Positions 1-9,263 are shown, counted from the stretch's first letter. The stretch: 21,696 nucleotides of DNA from Bacteroidales bacterium UBA3663 (GCA_002373755.1 DFJU01000067.1:12627-34322); one strand, 5' to 3'. Numbers and translations: made by a program. The notes: a model not told the origin generated them from the letters alone.

Positions 1-1121
<1,121 letters not shown>

Positions 1122-1159
1122 AATTATTTTGTTTTTTTTTTACCTCTTTTTAGAAAAAT

Positions 1160-1233
1160 GTCAATTTTTTCTTTTTTGACGTGTGGAAATATGTAAAATG
1201 TGATTTGACATGTTGCTGTGGAAAAAAGTTGAC
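1160..1233. other. AT-rich region with DnaA-box-like and TTGAC repeats (candidate origin element)
   Basis: The 255-bp gap between the divergent atpD and ybeY genes is very AT-rich. Read on the minus strand it holds TTTTCCACA (1225-1217), which fits the degenerate DnaA box TTWTNCACA, and ATTTCCACA (1190-1182), which matches TTATCCACA at 7 of 9 bases. TTGAC occurs three times on the plus strand (1176, 1205, 1229), interleaved with these words. Such a mix of AT-rich DNA and DnaA-like boxes near parS sites would suit a replication origin. Two weak boxes are not enough to prove one, and the repeats could instead be regulatory. Confidence 0.3.
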
Positions 1234-1264
1234 AAGTTTTACTCTTTCCGAATTTATTTATCTC

Positions 1265-1272
1265 TATCTTTG
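1265..1272 (+). promoter_or_regulatory. -7 box for the ybeY-mnmG-apt operon
   Basis: TATCTTTG matches the Bacteroidota -7 consensus TAnnTTTG and lies 20 bp before the ybeY ATG, giving a very short leader. No convincing TTTG is found at the usual -33 distance; the nearest similar word is TTTCCG at 1245-1250. Confidence 0.5.
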
Positions 1273-1292
1273 CAGAAATAATTATTTTTTAT

Positions 1293-1718
1293 ATGGCTAT
1301 TTCGTTTTACAATGAACAGGTTTATATGCCTTCAATCAAGAAGACGTTGATGCGTGATTGGATTAAACGTGTCGTGGCAGCGCACGGAAAGCGGCTTGGG
1401 GAGATTTCTTACATTTTTTGCGATGATGAGAAAATCCTTGAAGTCAATCGCCAGTATCTGCAGCATGACTACTACACCGACATTATCACATTCGATTATA
1501 CGGTCGGTGACAAGATCTCGGGTGATTTATTTATCAGCCTCGATACAGTAAGATCGAACGCAGAGTTGTTCAAGCAGAGTTATGACGATGAGCTGCATCG
1601 TGTCATCATTCACGGAGTTCTGCATCTGTGTGGAATCAACGATAAGGGCCCTGGAGAACGGGAAATTATGGAAAAGAATGAGAATGAAGCCCTTGAAATT
1701 CTCTCATCAATGTCTTAA
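1293..1718 (+). CDS. ybeY: Endoribonuclease YbeY (rRNA maturation factor)
   Basis: YbeY is a metal-dependent endoribonuclease involved in 16S rRNA 3'-end maturation and ribosome quality control in the cytoplasm. The 141-residue product has the family length. It carries the central YTDIITFDY segment, GDLFISLDTV, and the C-terminal metal-site motif HGVLHLCGINDKG. The first two His ligands are present, but the third position, His in the classic HGxLHLxGHDH, is replaced. As I recall this variant (LHLCGYKDK-like) is usual in Bacteroidota, so it is probably a lineage trait rather than damage. ATG 1293 is the first in-frame Met and follows the promoter closely. It begins a plus-strand run with mnmG only 13 bp downstream. 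Confidence 0.95.
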   Translation: MAISFYNEQVYMPSIKKTLMRDWIKRVVAAHGKRLGEISYIFCDDEKILEVNRQYLQHDYYTDIITFDYTVGDKISGDLFISLDTVRSNAELFKQSYDDELHRVIIHGVLHLCGINDKGPGEREIMEKNENEALEILSSMS

Positions 1719-1731
1719 TTTATAATGTGTT

Positions 1732-3615
1732 ATGACTTTTCAATATGATGTAGTAGTCGTCGGCGCAGGTCATGCTGGCTGTGAGGCCGCCCATGCTGCG
1801 GCGCGTCTTGGCGCGCGTACGTGTCTGATTACTATGGACATGAACAAAATTGGCCAGTTGTCTTGCAATCCTGCCGTTGGCGGAATTGCAAAGGGCCAGA
1901 TTGTGCGCGAAATTGATGCTTTGGGAGGAAAGATGGGTGAAGTGACGGATGCGTGCTCGATTCAGTTCCGAATGTTGAACCGTTCGAAAGGTCCGGCCAT
2001 GTGGAGCCCAAGAAGTCAGGTCGATCGCGGGAAATTCATTTGGACTTGGCGTCGAGTGTCGGAAAATACTCCGAATCTGTCCATTTGGCAGGATACGGTC
2101 AAGGAACTTATTTTTGTTTCACGTGAAACTGTGGGCGGTGTCGTGACTCGTATGGGCGTCCGATTTGAGGCGAAGACCGTCGTGCTCACTGCCGGCACGT
2201 TCTTGAATGGACTGATGCACATCGGACGTACAATGATTCCTGGAGGTCGCGTAGGAGAGGAGGCAAGTTATGGCCTGACCGAACAGTTGAAGGCGGCCGG
2301 AATTTCGACGGCGCGCATGAAGACGGGAACACCGGTGCGCTTGGATGGCCGGACAATAGACTTCAGTTTGGCGGAACGTCAGGAAGGTGATGATGACTTC
2401 CATAAATTCTCATTTTTGCAGAAGTCGGAAGTTTCGACCGAGAAGTTGAAACAGCTGCCGTGCTGGACGATTCAGACCAACGAGGAGGTTCATGAAATCT
2501 TACGTAGCGGTTTGGCCGATTCGCCTTTGTACAATGGACAGATCAAGAGTATCGGTCCGCGCTATTGTCCGAGCATCGAGACGAAGATCGTCACTTTTGC
2601 CGACAAGGATCATCACTTGCTTTTCATCGAGCCTGAAGGTACGGATACGCAAGAATATTACTTGAACGGATTTTCAAGCTCGTTGCCGATTGATGTCCAG
2701 CTGGAGGCATTGCATAAGATTCCGGCATTGGCCAATGTGAAGGCTTACCGTCCGGGCTACGCGATTGAATATGACTTTTTCGACCCGACACAGTTGCGGC
2801 ATACGTTGGAAAGTAAGGTTGTGAACGGTTTGTTCTTGGCCGGACAGGTGAATGGAACTACGGGCTACGAAGAGGCGGCTGGTCAGGGTCTCATTGCTGG
2901 TGTCAATGCGGCTCTTTCGGCGATGGACCGAGGTGAGTTCACTTTGTCGCGCGACGAGGCGTATATTGGCGTCTTGATTGACGATTTGGTTACGAAGGGC
3001 GTTGATGAGCCTTATCGAATGTTTACCTCACGAGCAGAGTATCGAATCCTGTTGCGCGAGGACGATGCTGATGCTCGCTTGACGGAAAAGGGATATCGTT
3101 TGGGGCTGGCTACGAAAGAGCGTTACGATGCCTATTGTGAAAAGATGGCGTGGATTGACAAGATCATTTCGTTCTGTCAGGAATATCACGTTAAAATGTC
3201 GTTCAATGCGGTTCTTCAGTCGTTGAACTCGACAGAACTGAAAGAGGGTTCTCGTCTGATTTCGTTGGTCGGTCGGCCGGAACTCAACATCTGGCTTTTG
3301 TCTGAATACATCCCCGAACTCAAGGAGCTGCTCGATTCGATTCCGAATAGGATGGAGGAGATCGTTGAGGCAGCCGAGATCAAGATTAAGTACGCCGGCT
3401 ATATTGAGCGCGAACGTCTCGTGGCCGATAAGATTGCCCGTCTGGAGGATATCCGTTTGCGGCCCGATTTTGACTACGATTCTTTGCACCAGCTGACCAT
3501 CGAGGCACGTCAGAAATTGTCGCGCATCCGTCCGGAAACAGTCGGGCAGGCTTCAAGAATTCCTGGCGTTTCGCCGGCCGACATAAACATCCTGCTTGTG
3601 TTGTTGGGAAGATAA
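1732..3615 (+). CDS. mnmG: tRNA uridine-5-carboxymethylaminomethyl(34) synthesis enzyme MnmG (GidA)
   Basis: MnmG is the FAD-dependent partner of the GTPase MnmE. Together they install the (carboxymethyl)aminomethyl group at wobble uridine 34 of several tRNAs. The 627-residue product is full length for the family. It has the N-terminal FAD-binding Rossmann motif VVGAGHAGCEAA (about residues 10-21), CNPAVGGIAKG (about 45-55), SKGPAMWSPRSQVDR, TAGTFLNGLMHIGR, the second dinucleotide-binding stretch LFLAGQVNGTTGYEEAAGQG and the C-terminal helical domain ending IPGVSPADINILLVLLGR. A near-perfect parS palindrome (2115-2130) is embedded in the gene and is read in frame as VSRET. The gene is tightly packed between ybeY and apt, so co-transcription is likely. 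MnmG genes commonly lie near replication origins. Confidence 0.98.
   Translation: MTFQYDVVVVGAGHAGCEAAHAAARLGARTCLITMDMNKIGQLSCNPAVGGIAKGQIVREIDALGGKMGEVTDACSIQFRMLNRSKGPAMWSPRSQVDRGKFIWTWRRVSENTPNLSIWQDTVKELIFVSRETVGGVVTRMGVRFEAKTVVLTAGTFLNGLMHIGRTMIPGGRVGEEASYGLTEQLKAAGISTARMKTGTPVRLDGRTIDFSLAERQEGDDDFHKFSFLQKSEVSTEKLKQLPCWTIQTNEEVHEILRSGLADSPLYNGQIKSIGPRYCPSIETKIVTFADKDHHLLFIEPEGTDTQEYYLNGFSSSLPIDVQLEALHKIPALANVKAYRPGYAIEYDFFDPTQLRHTLESKVVNGLFLAGQVNGTTGYEEAAGQGLIAGVNAALSAMDRGEFTLSRDEAYIGVLIDDLVTKGVDEPYRMFTSRAEYRILLREDDADARLTEKGYRLGLATKERYDAYCEKMAWIDKIISFCQEYHVKMSFNAVLQSLNSTELKEGSRLISLVGRPELNIWLLSEYIPELKELLDSIPNRMEEIVEAAEIKIKYAGYIERERLVADKIARLEDIRLRPDFDYDSLHQLTIEARQKLSRIRPETVGQASRIPGVSPADINILLVLLGR
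2115..2130. other. parS-like site 1, inside mnmG
   Basis: TGTTTCACGTGAAACT matches the widely conserved ParB-binding palindrome TGTTTCACGTGAAACA at 15 of 16 positions. It is read through as Val-Ser-Arg-Glu-Thr in MnmG. It is one of five related sites between 2115 and 7087. Confidence 0.8.
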
Positions 3616-3633
3616 ACTTTCAATTATAATTAT

Positions 3634-4167
3634 ATGAATATAGATTTGATTAAGGAAAATCTTCGAACCATTCCTGATTTTCCAAAGAAGGGAATCATGT
3701 TTCGCGACATCACGACGGTCTTGAAAAATCCGGCATGTTTGCGAGAGTTGGCCAATGGTCTGACGGGCTATTACACAGGTCGCGGAATCACAAAGGTGCT
3801 CGGCATCGAGAGCCGCGGCTTCATCTTGGGACCGATTGTGGCCAACAACATCAACGCCGGTTTCGTCACGATTCGAAAGTCCGGAAAGTTGCCGGCCGAA
3901 ACCATTTCGCAGGAGTATTCGCTCGAGTATGGCACCGATAAGATCGAGATTCACAAGGATGCTTTGTCGGCCGATGACATTGTCCTTATCCACGATGATC
4001 TGATGGCGACGGGCGGCACGATGAAAGCTGCGTACGACCTTTGCCAGAAATTCGGTGTGAAGAAGGTCTATATCAACTGCATCATCGAGCTGGTTGATTT
4101 GAAGGGTCGCGAAGTATTCCCGGAAGGAACGGACATCTATTGCCCGGTCGTTTACGAAGGCGAGTAA
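3634..4167 (+). CDS. apt: Adenine phosphoribosyltransferase
   Basis: Apt salvages adenine by joining it to PRPP to give AMP and pyrophosphate in the cytoplasm. The 177-residue product has the usual length. The N-terminal part reads IPDFPKKGIMFRDITTVL, typical of Apt, followed by GIESRGFILGPIVA and, at about residues 117-133, the PRPP-binding loop LIHDDLMATGGTMKAA. Loop residues 122-123 read Leu-Met rather than the commoner Leu-Leu, a conservative change. The ATG follows the mnmG stop by 18 bp, so the two are probably co-transcribed. Downstream lies an inverted-repeat element that may end or attenuate the transcript before uvrC. Confidence 0.97.
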   Translation: MNIDLIKENLRTIPDFPKKGIMFRDITTVLKNPACLRELANGLTGYYTGRGITKVLGIESRGFILGPIVANNINAGFVTIRKSGKLPAETISQEYSLEYGTDKIEIHKDALSADDIVLIHDDLMATGGTMKAAYDLCQKFGVKKVYINCIIELVDLKGREVFPEGTDIYCPVVYEGE

Positions 4168-4180
4168 ATGAATGATTGAC

Positions 4181-4325
4181 GACCCTCTTCCTGCCTCCTT
4201 GGTGGGGAGGGGATCGCTCCACGTGAAACGGATGTGACCGCTCATATTCTCTTTGTTGTTTTTTACGCTCTTTTTTTTCCTCCTTCTCTGAATTTTTCTC
4301 CCCTTGGGGAGGTTAGGAGGGGGTC
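4181..4325. repeat. Imperfect inverted-repeat element between apt and uvrC
   Basis: A left arm of about 30 bp (4181-4210, beginning GACCCTCTTCCTGCCTCC) is an imperfect reverse complement of a right arm (4297-4325, ending GTTAGGAGGGGGTC), with about 86 bp between them. The right arm also contains the small palindrome CTCCCCTTGGGGAG and is followed by a run of seven T just before the uvrC start, so it may fold as a terminator-like hairpin. G/C-run arms in opposite orientation around a short AT-rich core suggest a small non-autonomous intergenic repeat. The parS-like site at 4215-4230 lies in the loop. Confidence 0.55.
4215..4230. other. parS-like site 2, apt-uvrC gap (degenerate)
   Basis: CGCTCCACGTGAAACG matches the consensus TGTTCCACGTGAAACA at 13 of 16 positions, including the whole CCACGTGAAAC core. 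It is the weakest of the five sites and is intergenic. Confidence 0.5.
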
Positions 4326-4332
4326 TTTTTTT

Positions 4333-6270
4333 ATGGTTCAGGCAAAAAGCAATCCGCGCTACGAATATCTGATGGGCATCGTGAGCAACCTGCCCGACTG
4401 CCCCGGCGTCTATCGTTATCTGGATGCCGAGGGTACAATTATTTATGTCGGCAAGGCGAAGAACTTGAAACGACGCGTGTCGAGCTACTTCACAAAGGAG
4501 CACGAAAGCAGACGTACAGCGATGCTTGTCCGACAGATTTACGACCTGAAATATATTGTCGTCAATACGGAAAACGATGCACTGAATCTGGAGAACCGAA
4601 TGATCAAGGCGCATCAGCCGAAGTATAATGTCCTGCTGAAAGACGGCAAAACTTATCCGTGGATTTGTGTGCGGAACGAGGCTTTCCCGCGCGTTTTCCT
4701 GACGCGAACTGTGGTGAAGGATGGTTCGGACTATTTCGGACCTTACACGAATCTGACGGTGGCCAAGACCATGATTGAGCTTTTTGAACAGCTGTACCAC
4801 GTCCGCACTTGTAGTCTGAATTTGCAGCAGGCGATGATTGATAAGGGCTATAAAGTCTGTTTGAAATATCACATTGGAAAGTGTTTGGGCCCATGTGTCG
4901 GTGCTGTTTCACGTGAAACTTATCAGGAGGGAATCGATGAAATAAAGCAGATTTTGCGCGGACATACGGCCGAACTTTGTCGGAAACTGTACGACTTGAT
5001 GTTGGAGAGATCGGCCGAAATGAAGTTCGAGGAGGCACAGAAAATCAAAGATAGATACGACAGGATAGAGGGCTATCGCGTGCGTAGCAATATCGTCCCG
5101 TCAGTCATCAGCGATGTGGAAGTGTTCGCCTACGACGAGGAAGAGACATCGGCCATCGTGTCGTACTTCCATATCGTGCAGGGTGCCATTATCCGCAGTT
5201 ATACCATCGAATATCGGAAACAGATTGATGAGCCGAAAGAGGACGTCCTCGCCCTTGGAATTGAGGAGCTGCTGGAGCGTTTCCGCGACGACGAGGATTC
5301 GTCTGCCGATGAAAATCCATTGGCCAAAACCGTAGAACTGATTGTGCCGTTTGAGCCGTCGATGGTTCCCGATGGCTATTCGGTCCATATTCCACAGCGA
5401 GGCGACAAGCGGAAATTGTTGGAATTGGCCGAGAAGAATTGCCGGCAGTATCGCATTGACCAGATCAAACAATCGGAAAAACTGAATCCGGAACAGCGTC
5501 AGATGCGATTGATGACGGAGATTCAGAAGCAGCTTGGACTGCCGAAATTGCCGCGCCACATCGAGAGTTTCGACAACTCGAACATCTCCGGTTCGGATGC
5601 CGTCGCCTCGTGCGTCGTGTTCAAAAATGCGAAACCTGAAAAGAAAGAGTATCGCAAGTTCAACATCCAGTCGGTGTCTGGACCAGACGATTATGCCTCG
5701 ATGCATGAGGTGGTCATGCGTCGCTATCGCCGCGTGGTTGAGGAGCATCAGGAAGTCCCGGATTTGATTTTGGCCGATGGTGGAGTGGGGCAGATGGGCG
5801 TCATCAGACAGGCGTTGAGCGACCTCGAAGGCTCGTTCCTCCAACAGCATATCCGTGGTGAGATTTCGGCCGACAGAATGCACGAGATTCACGAACTGTT
5901 ACAGATTCCTGTGGGCGGATTGGTCAAGGACGGCCATCACCGTACGCGGCAGATGCTTTTCGGCGACCCACCGAATGCGGTCGATGTGAAGGTCGGATCT
6001 AACCTTTTCCATCTGTTGGAACGCATTCAGGACGAAGTGCACCGTTTCGCAATCACCTTCCATCGGCAGAAGAGAAGCAAGTCGCAGGTTCATTCCGAGC
6101 TGGACGACATCAAGGGCATCGGCCCCAAGACAAAACAGGATTTGCTACGCGAATTCAAGAGCGTGAAGCGCATTCGTGAGGCATCGGCCGATGAACTTGC
6201 AGCGGTTGTCGGCGTGGCCAAGGCCAAGATATTGGCGGATTATTTCGATGTTTCACGTGAAAAGTCGTGA
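4333..6270 (+). CDS. uvrC: Excinuclease ABC subunit C
   Basis: UvrC is the dual-incision nuclease of nucleotide excision repair, acting with UvrA and UvrB on damaged DNA. The 645-residue product has the N-terminal GIY-YIG nuclease (CPGVYRYLDAEGTIIYVGKA, about residues 23-42), the Cys cluster CLKYHIGKCLGPC, a UVR motif MKFEEAQKIKDRYDRI, the C-terminal RNase H-like nuclease (ESFDNSNISGSDAVAS and DLILADGGVGQMG) and a terminal helix-hairpin-helix pair (DDIKGIGPKTKQDLL). I place the start at 4333 (MVQAKSNPRYEYL). An in-frame ATG at 4234 would add 33 hydrophobic, low-complexity residues encoded by the inverted-repeat element. Two parS-like sites lie in the gene: one internal (4905-4920, read VSRET) and one in the last codons (read VSREK). 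Confidence 0.96.
   Translation: MVQAKSNPRYEYLMGIVSNLPDCPGVYRYLDAEGTIIYVGKAKNLKRRVSSYFTKEHESRRTAMLVRQIYDLKYIVVNTENDALNLENRMIKAHQPKYNVLLKDGKTYPWICVRNEAFPRVFLTRTVVKDGSDYFGPYTNLTVAKTMIELFEQLYHVRTCSLNLQQAMIDKGYKVCLKYHIGKCLGPCVGAVSRETYQEGIDEIKQILRGHTAELCRKLYDLMLERSAEMKFEEAQKIKDRYDRIEGYRVRSNIVPSVISDVEVFAYDEEETSAIVSYFHIVQGAIIRSYTIEYRKQIDEPKEDVLALGIEELLERFRDDEDSSADENPLAKTVELIVPFEPSMVPDGYSVHIPQRGDKRKLLELAEKNCRQYRIDQIKQSEKLNPEQRQMRLMTEIQKQLGLPKLPRHIESFDNSNISGSDAVASCVVFKNAKPEKKEYRKFNIQSVSGPDDYASMHEVVMRRYRRVVEEHQEVPDLILADGGVGQMGVIRQALSDLEGSFLQQHIRGEISADRMHEIHELLQIPVGGLVKDGHHRTRQMLFGDPPNAVDVKVGSNLFHLLERIQDEVHRFAITFHRQKRSKSQVHSELDDIKGIGPKTKQDLLREFKSVKRIREASADELAAVVGVAKAKILADYFDVSREKS
4905..4920. other. parS-like site 3, inside uvrC
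   Basis: TGTTTCACGTGAAACT is identical over 16 bp to site 1 and matches the parS consensus at 15 of 16 positions. It is translated as Val-Ser-Arg-Glu-Thr. The same 16-mer appearing in two unrelated genes is hard to explain by coding constraint alone. Confidence 0.8.
6249..6264. other. parS-like site 4, 3' end of uvrC
   Basis: TGTTTCACGTGAAAAG matches the consensus at 14 of 16 positions and overlaps the final codons of uvrC (Val-Ser-Arg-Glu-Lys-Ser-stop). Confidence 0.7.
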
Positions 6271-6288
6271 TATTTGTGTCCAATGTCC

Positions 6289-6296
6289 TATTTTTG
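6289..6296 (+). promoter_or_regulatory. Possible -7 box upstream of the 6380 gene
   Basis: TATTTTTG fits TAnnTTTG and lies 83 bp upstream of the ATG at 6380. A TTTG at 6273-6276 is only 12 bp upstream of it, too close for a standard -33 element. This is a weak call based on one box. Confidence 0.35.
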
Positions 6297-6379
6297 TCAC
6301 AGATTTTATTTGCCCGATTTAGGTTTTTTCCGTTTCTTTGCTCCAGACATTGCAACAATTTAACCAATAAACAATCATT

Positions 6380-7060
6380 ATGAAAAACCTTATCATTACC
6401 GTCGCGCTTGTTCTCGCTACTATGGCAGGACAAGCTCAAAACATTTCTTACATCGAAGAGACGCCAACCGAGGCTTTCATTAAACACATGGAGTTTTGTG
6501 GATATGAAACTTTGTCTTTCGACATTTCTTCCTTGCGAGACTCAGCCCAAGGTTTCGACATCGTTTTACGTGAATATGTACGTGACAGTCTTGTGGATGA
6601 ACGAATTCAGAACCGTTACCAGCTCAAAAGCATGATTTCAGATTTTCCGGAGGAGGATCAGCTGGAAATTCTGGAACAAAAGAGTGGGGAAGATATGGAG
6701 CGTGGCATTTATAAGTCCGTCAAGATGGTTACGATTGGTTTTACCCCTGCGACGGATTCCGTGGAAAGGATAAACATCATTACGGATATGGCATGTAACT
6801 ACAAAGTGCCTCTGAAGATGAAATATCTGTGCGACAAGTGGCGTCGTGAGCCTGAATTTCGGTATCGTGCGGTGGCTTATAGCGAGTTCAATTATCAACC
6901 CGAAACATTCATCCCTCTCGTAATGTATGGCTCGTCCTGGTGGGATGAGAAAATTCAGAGCTATCGTTTTTGTGGCGGCATGGATTCGGACGGCCACCTT
7001 ACACATGAAAAGAAGAGTCCGCATTACTATGTCATTGGCATAAAATTCCACAACAAATAG
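6380..7060 (+). CDS. Exported protein of unknown function
   Basis: A 226-residue protein with a clear N-terminal signal peptide: MKNLI followed by a hydrophobic stretch and a likely signal peptidase I site after GQA near residue 19. No lipobox Cys is present, so it is probably periplasmic or secreted. The mature part is acidic and mixed alpha/beta in look. It has a Trp-rich late segment (VMYGSSWWDEKIQSYRF) and ends in a hydrophobic beta-strand-like YYVIGIKFHNK. I do not recognise a family or catalytic motif. It sits alone after uvrC and before the two paralogous lipoproteins, with a parS-like site in the following gap, so joint transcription with them is possible but unproven. Coding is supported by the signal peptide and a full-length frame. 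Confidence 0.8.
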   Translation: MKNLIITVALVLATMAGQAQNISYIEETPTEAFIKHMEFCGYETLSFDISSLRDSAQGFDIVLREYVRDSLVDERIQNRYQLKSMISDFPEEDQLEILEQKSGEDMERGIYKSVKMVTIGFTPATDSVERINIITDMACNYKVPLKMKYLCDKWRREPEFRYRAVAYSEFNYQPETFIPLVMYGSSWWDEKIQSYRFCGGMDSDGHLTHEKKSPHYYVIGIKFHNK

Positions 7061-7071
7061 TATTTCCAATC

Positions 7072-7087
7072 CGTTCCACGTGAAAAA
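7072..7087. other. parS-like site 5, intergenic
   Basis: CGTTCCACGTGAAAAA matches TGTTCCACGTGAAACA at 14 of 16 positions. It lies in the 75-bp gap between the exported protein gene and the first lipoprotein gene, free of coding constraint. Confidence 0.65.
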
Positions 7088-7135
7088 CACGACATACAAA
7101 CACATACACAAAACAATTAACCCCTTGAAAAACCA

Positions 7136-9229
7136 ATGAAAAAGACATTTCTTTTTACATTGCTGCTCGCCTGTGCGGTGGGCATCCAGAGTTGTAAGAC
7201 TACCATGATTGCGCCCGAATCCATGGCTTGTGCTAATCTCGGCCGTGGGGGCAGTCTGACGGCCGACAAGGTTATCCGCAACAGCGAGGAGACCGTCATC
7301 CACTTCACGATGAACTATCAGCCGAAAGAGAAATTCCGATACGGTTCGGACGGCTATCTGCTTGACGAGTTGGGTCGGCGTTATGCTTTGATTTCGGCCG
7401 ATGGCATTGAGCTGGACAAGTGGCGGTTTGCGCCCGATAGCGGTATCGTCCGTTTTGTGATGCACTTCGAGCCATTGGCCAAGGATGTCAAGGTCTTCGA
7501 TTTCATCGAGGGAGAAGACTCCCTTCCGTTCAAACTGCTCGGCATCCACAGCCGGAAGACGAAACTCGAAGCCCCGACCTTGCAGGAAATCTCATCGGCC
7601 GATAAGTTCCGCCTGTCCGACGATTGGCTCCGACGTGACACCGTCACGCTACGCGGGCGCATTGAGGGCTACGATGCCGAGACGTTCGGCTACAGGTCGA
7701 TGCACTGCTATCCGAGCAGCGTGTTTGAACTTCAGTCGGGGGCGTTGACCTTCGACATCGCGGCCGATGGCTCCTTTGAGCGCCGTTTCGTTATCGACTA
7801 CCCGATGATACTGGAATTTTGGCCGACCGATAGGAAGTCCGACAAACTTTATTTCCCGATTCAGATACTTGCGCGGCCGGGCGAGACGACCGATGTCACC
7901 CTGCGTCGGAATGAGAATGGTCGATATGAGTGCATCTACAACCGCGGTTCGAGCCTGCTGGTTGAACGTCTGTTGAAGTCGGGAATATCGTTGGCCAATG
8001 TCTCATCGCCGCTCAAAAAATACGATGGCAGCATGGCCGATGTGGCTCCGTTGGCCGACCGCACATGGAACAACCTGCTGTGGCGCGTTCAGATGGTGGC
8101 TGCCCGCGAAAAGTTCACGCCGATGGAGATCCAGCTGGCATTGGCCGACGCCCAAGTGAACTATGCCTATGCCTTTATGGACAATGTCTTTGACAAGACG
8201 AAGGGCAGTTTGAAGATGGGACGGCGCGACGGCTCGTATTTTGATGAAGTCGCAAACAATGACAGTGCCATCTATGATGCGGAAGCCTATACGCCGGTCT
8301 TGCAGCGCGTCGGTTTTGACAACCCGTTGCAGCTTTTCTGCCAGAATTATCACGGGCTTATGAGGCATATGCAACATGCGTTCCCCGTCCGGCGTCATAG
8401 GGGCGACTCCGTAGCAACCGGCATCGGTTCGACGGGCAAGGTGTTCAAGCGCACGCCAGTAGGGCAGGAAATGCAGTCGTACAGAAATTTTTACAAGATT
8501 CTGCGCCAGATGATGGGCAGCGAACAGGACAACATGTTGGCGCAGATATGCGTGTACCGCGACATGCTGTTCAAGTCCAAGAATATGTGGCGCGACGGCG
8601 AGGCCATGCGGAGCGACATCATGGCCGATACGACCCTCACCGAACGGGAACGGACCGACAAGTTGGCCGATGAGGTTTCCATCTCCAGCATAAGGCCGCA
8701 CCTGATGCCCACGTTCAAGCATCCGTACGTACACGAGATGGCGGAATCGGCCTTCGACGAGGCATTGGCCAAAAGCCAGCTCACCTCACCACTGCCAGGC
8801 GTGAACAAGGCGGCCGATTTCATTACCGACTTCAATGTGAAATTTCCCGGCCAATTCCTCCTGTTCGACTTCTGGGCATTGAGTTGCGGCCCATGCCGTG
8901 CGGACATTGAACATGGTCAGGCCATGCGTGCGCAGATTGCCGCCCGCGAGGACGTTACGCTCATCTTCGTCGCGCCGTCGGGCGAGAAGGGCGGCAGCCA
9001 GGCATATCGCGACTACGTGGAAAAATGGATGCTGGACGGCGAGGAGGTCGTCTTCGTCACGGAAGAGCAGTTTGACAAGTTGCAGGAGCTCTTTCGCTTC
9101 GACGGCATTCCGCACTACGAGCTCATCACGCCCGCCTACCGCCGCGTGAATCCGGAGTTGGTGCCAATATACAATGACATCTTCTTTTTGAGCAAGTTCG
9201 AGCAGTTGAAAGAACGGCTAAAAGAATGA
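7136..9229 (+). CDS. Lipoprotein with C-terminal TlpA-like thioredoxin domain (paralog 1, CGPC)
   Basis: A 697-residue lipoprotein: signal MKKTFLFTLLLACAVGIQSC with the probable lipidated Cys at residue 20, so it is membrane-anchored facing the periplasm or surface. The N-terminal part (TVIHFTMNYQPKEKFRYGSD) and a middle beta-rich part (TVTLRGRIEGYDAETFGY) resemble the DUF4369-like modules often placed before thioredoxin folds in Bacteroidota, though I cannot name the family with confidence. The C-terminal domain has FDFWALSCGPCR with the redox pair C584/C587 and the cis-Pro loop GIPHYE at about P659. These are hallmarks of TlpA/ResA-type thiol oxidoreductases. The next gene is a clear paralog 34 bp downstream, implying tandem duplication and co-transcription. 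Substrate and role are unknown. Confidence 0.9.
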   Translation: MKKTFLFTLLLACAVGIQSCKTTMIAPESMACANLGRGGSLTADKVIRNSEETVIHFTMNYQPKEKFRYGSDGYLLDELGRRYALISADGIELDKWRFAPDSGIVRFVMHFEPLAKDVKVFDFIEGEDSLPFKLLGIHSRKTKLEAPTLQEISSADKFRLSDDWLRRDTVTLRGRIEGYDAETFGYRSMHCYPSSVFELQSGALTFDIAADGSFERRFVIDYPMILEFWPTDRKSDKLYFPIQILARPGETTDVTLRRNENGRYECIYNRGSSLLVERLLKSGISLANVSSPLKKYDGSMADVAPLADRTWNNLLWRVQMVAAREKFTPMEIQLALADAQVNYAYAFMDNVFDKTKGSLKMGRRDGSYFDEVANNDSAIYDAEAYTPVLQRVGFDNPLQLFCQNYHGLMRHMQHAFPVRRHRGDSVATGIGSTGKVFKRTPVGQEMQSYRNFYKILRQMMGSEQDNMLAQICVYRDMLFKSKNMWRDGEAMRSDIMADTTLTERERTDKLADEVSISSIRPHLMPTFKHPYVHEMAESAFDEALAKSQLTSPLPGVNKAADFITDFNVKFPGQFLLFDFWALSCGPCRADIEHGQAMRAQIAAREDVTLIFVAPSGEKGGSQAYRDYVEKWMLDGEEVVFVTEEQFDKLQELFRFDGIPHYELITPAYRRVNPELVPIYNDIFFLSKFEQLKERLKE

Positions 9230-9263
9230 AAATACACTTTAACAAACTAATACACATAATTTT

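Noticed and set aside
4234..4332. Upstream ATG extending UvrC by 33 residues
   Set aside because: The extension is encoded by the inverted-repeat element and T-rich tracts; UvrC-like sequence begins after 4333.
3553..4872. Long minus-strand reading frame of 439 codons opposite mnmG end, apt and uvrC start
   Set aside because: It overlaps three confidently identified plus-strand genes and the inverted-repeat element, has no recognisable domain, and is best explained as an antisense shadow.
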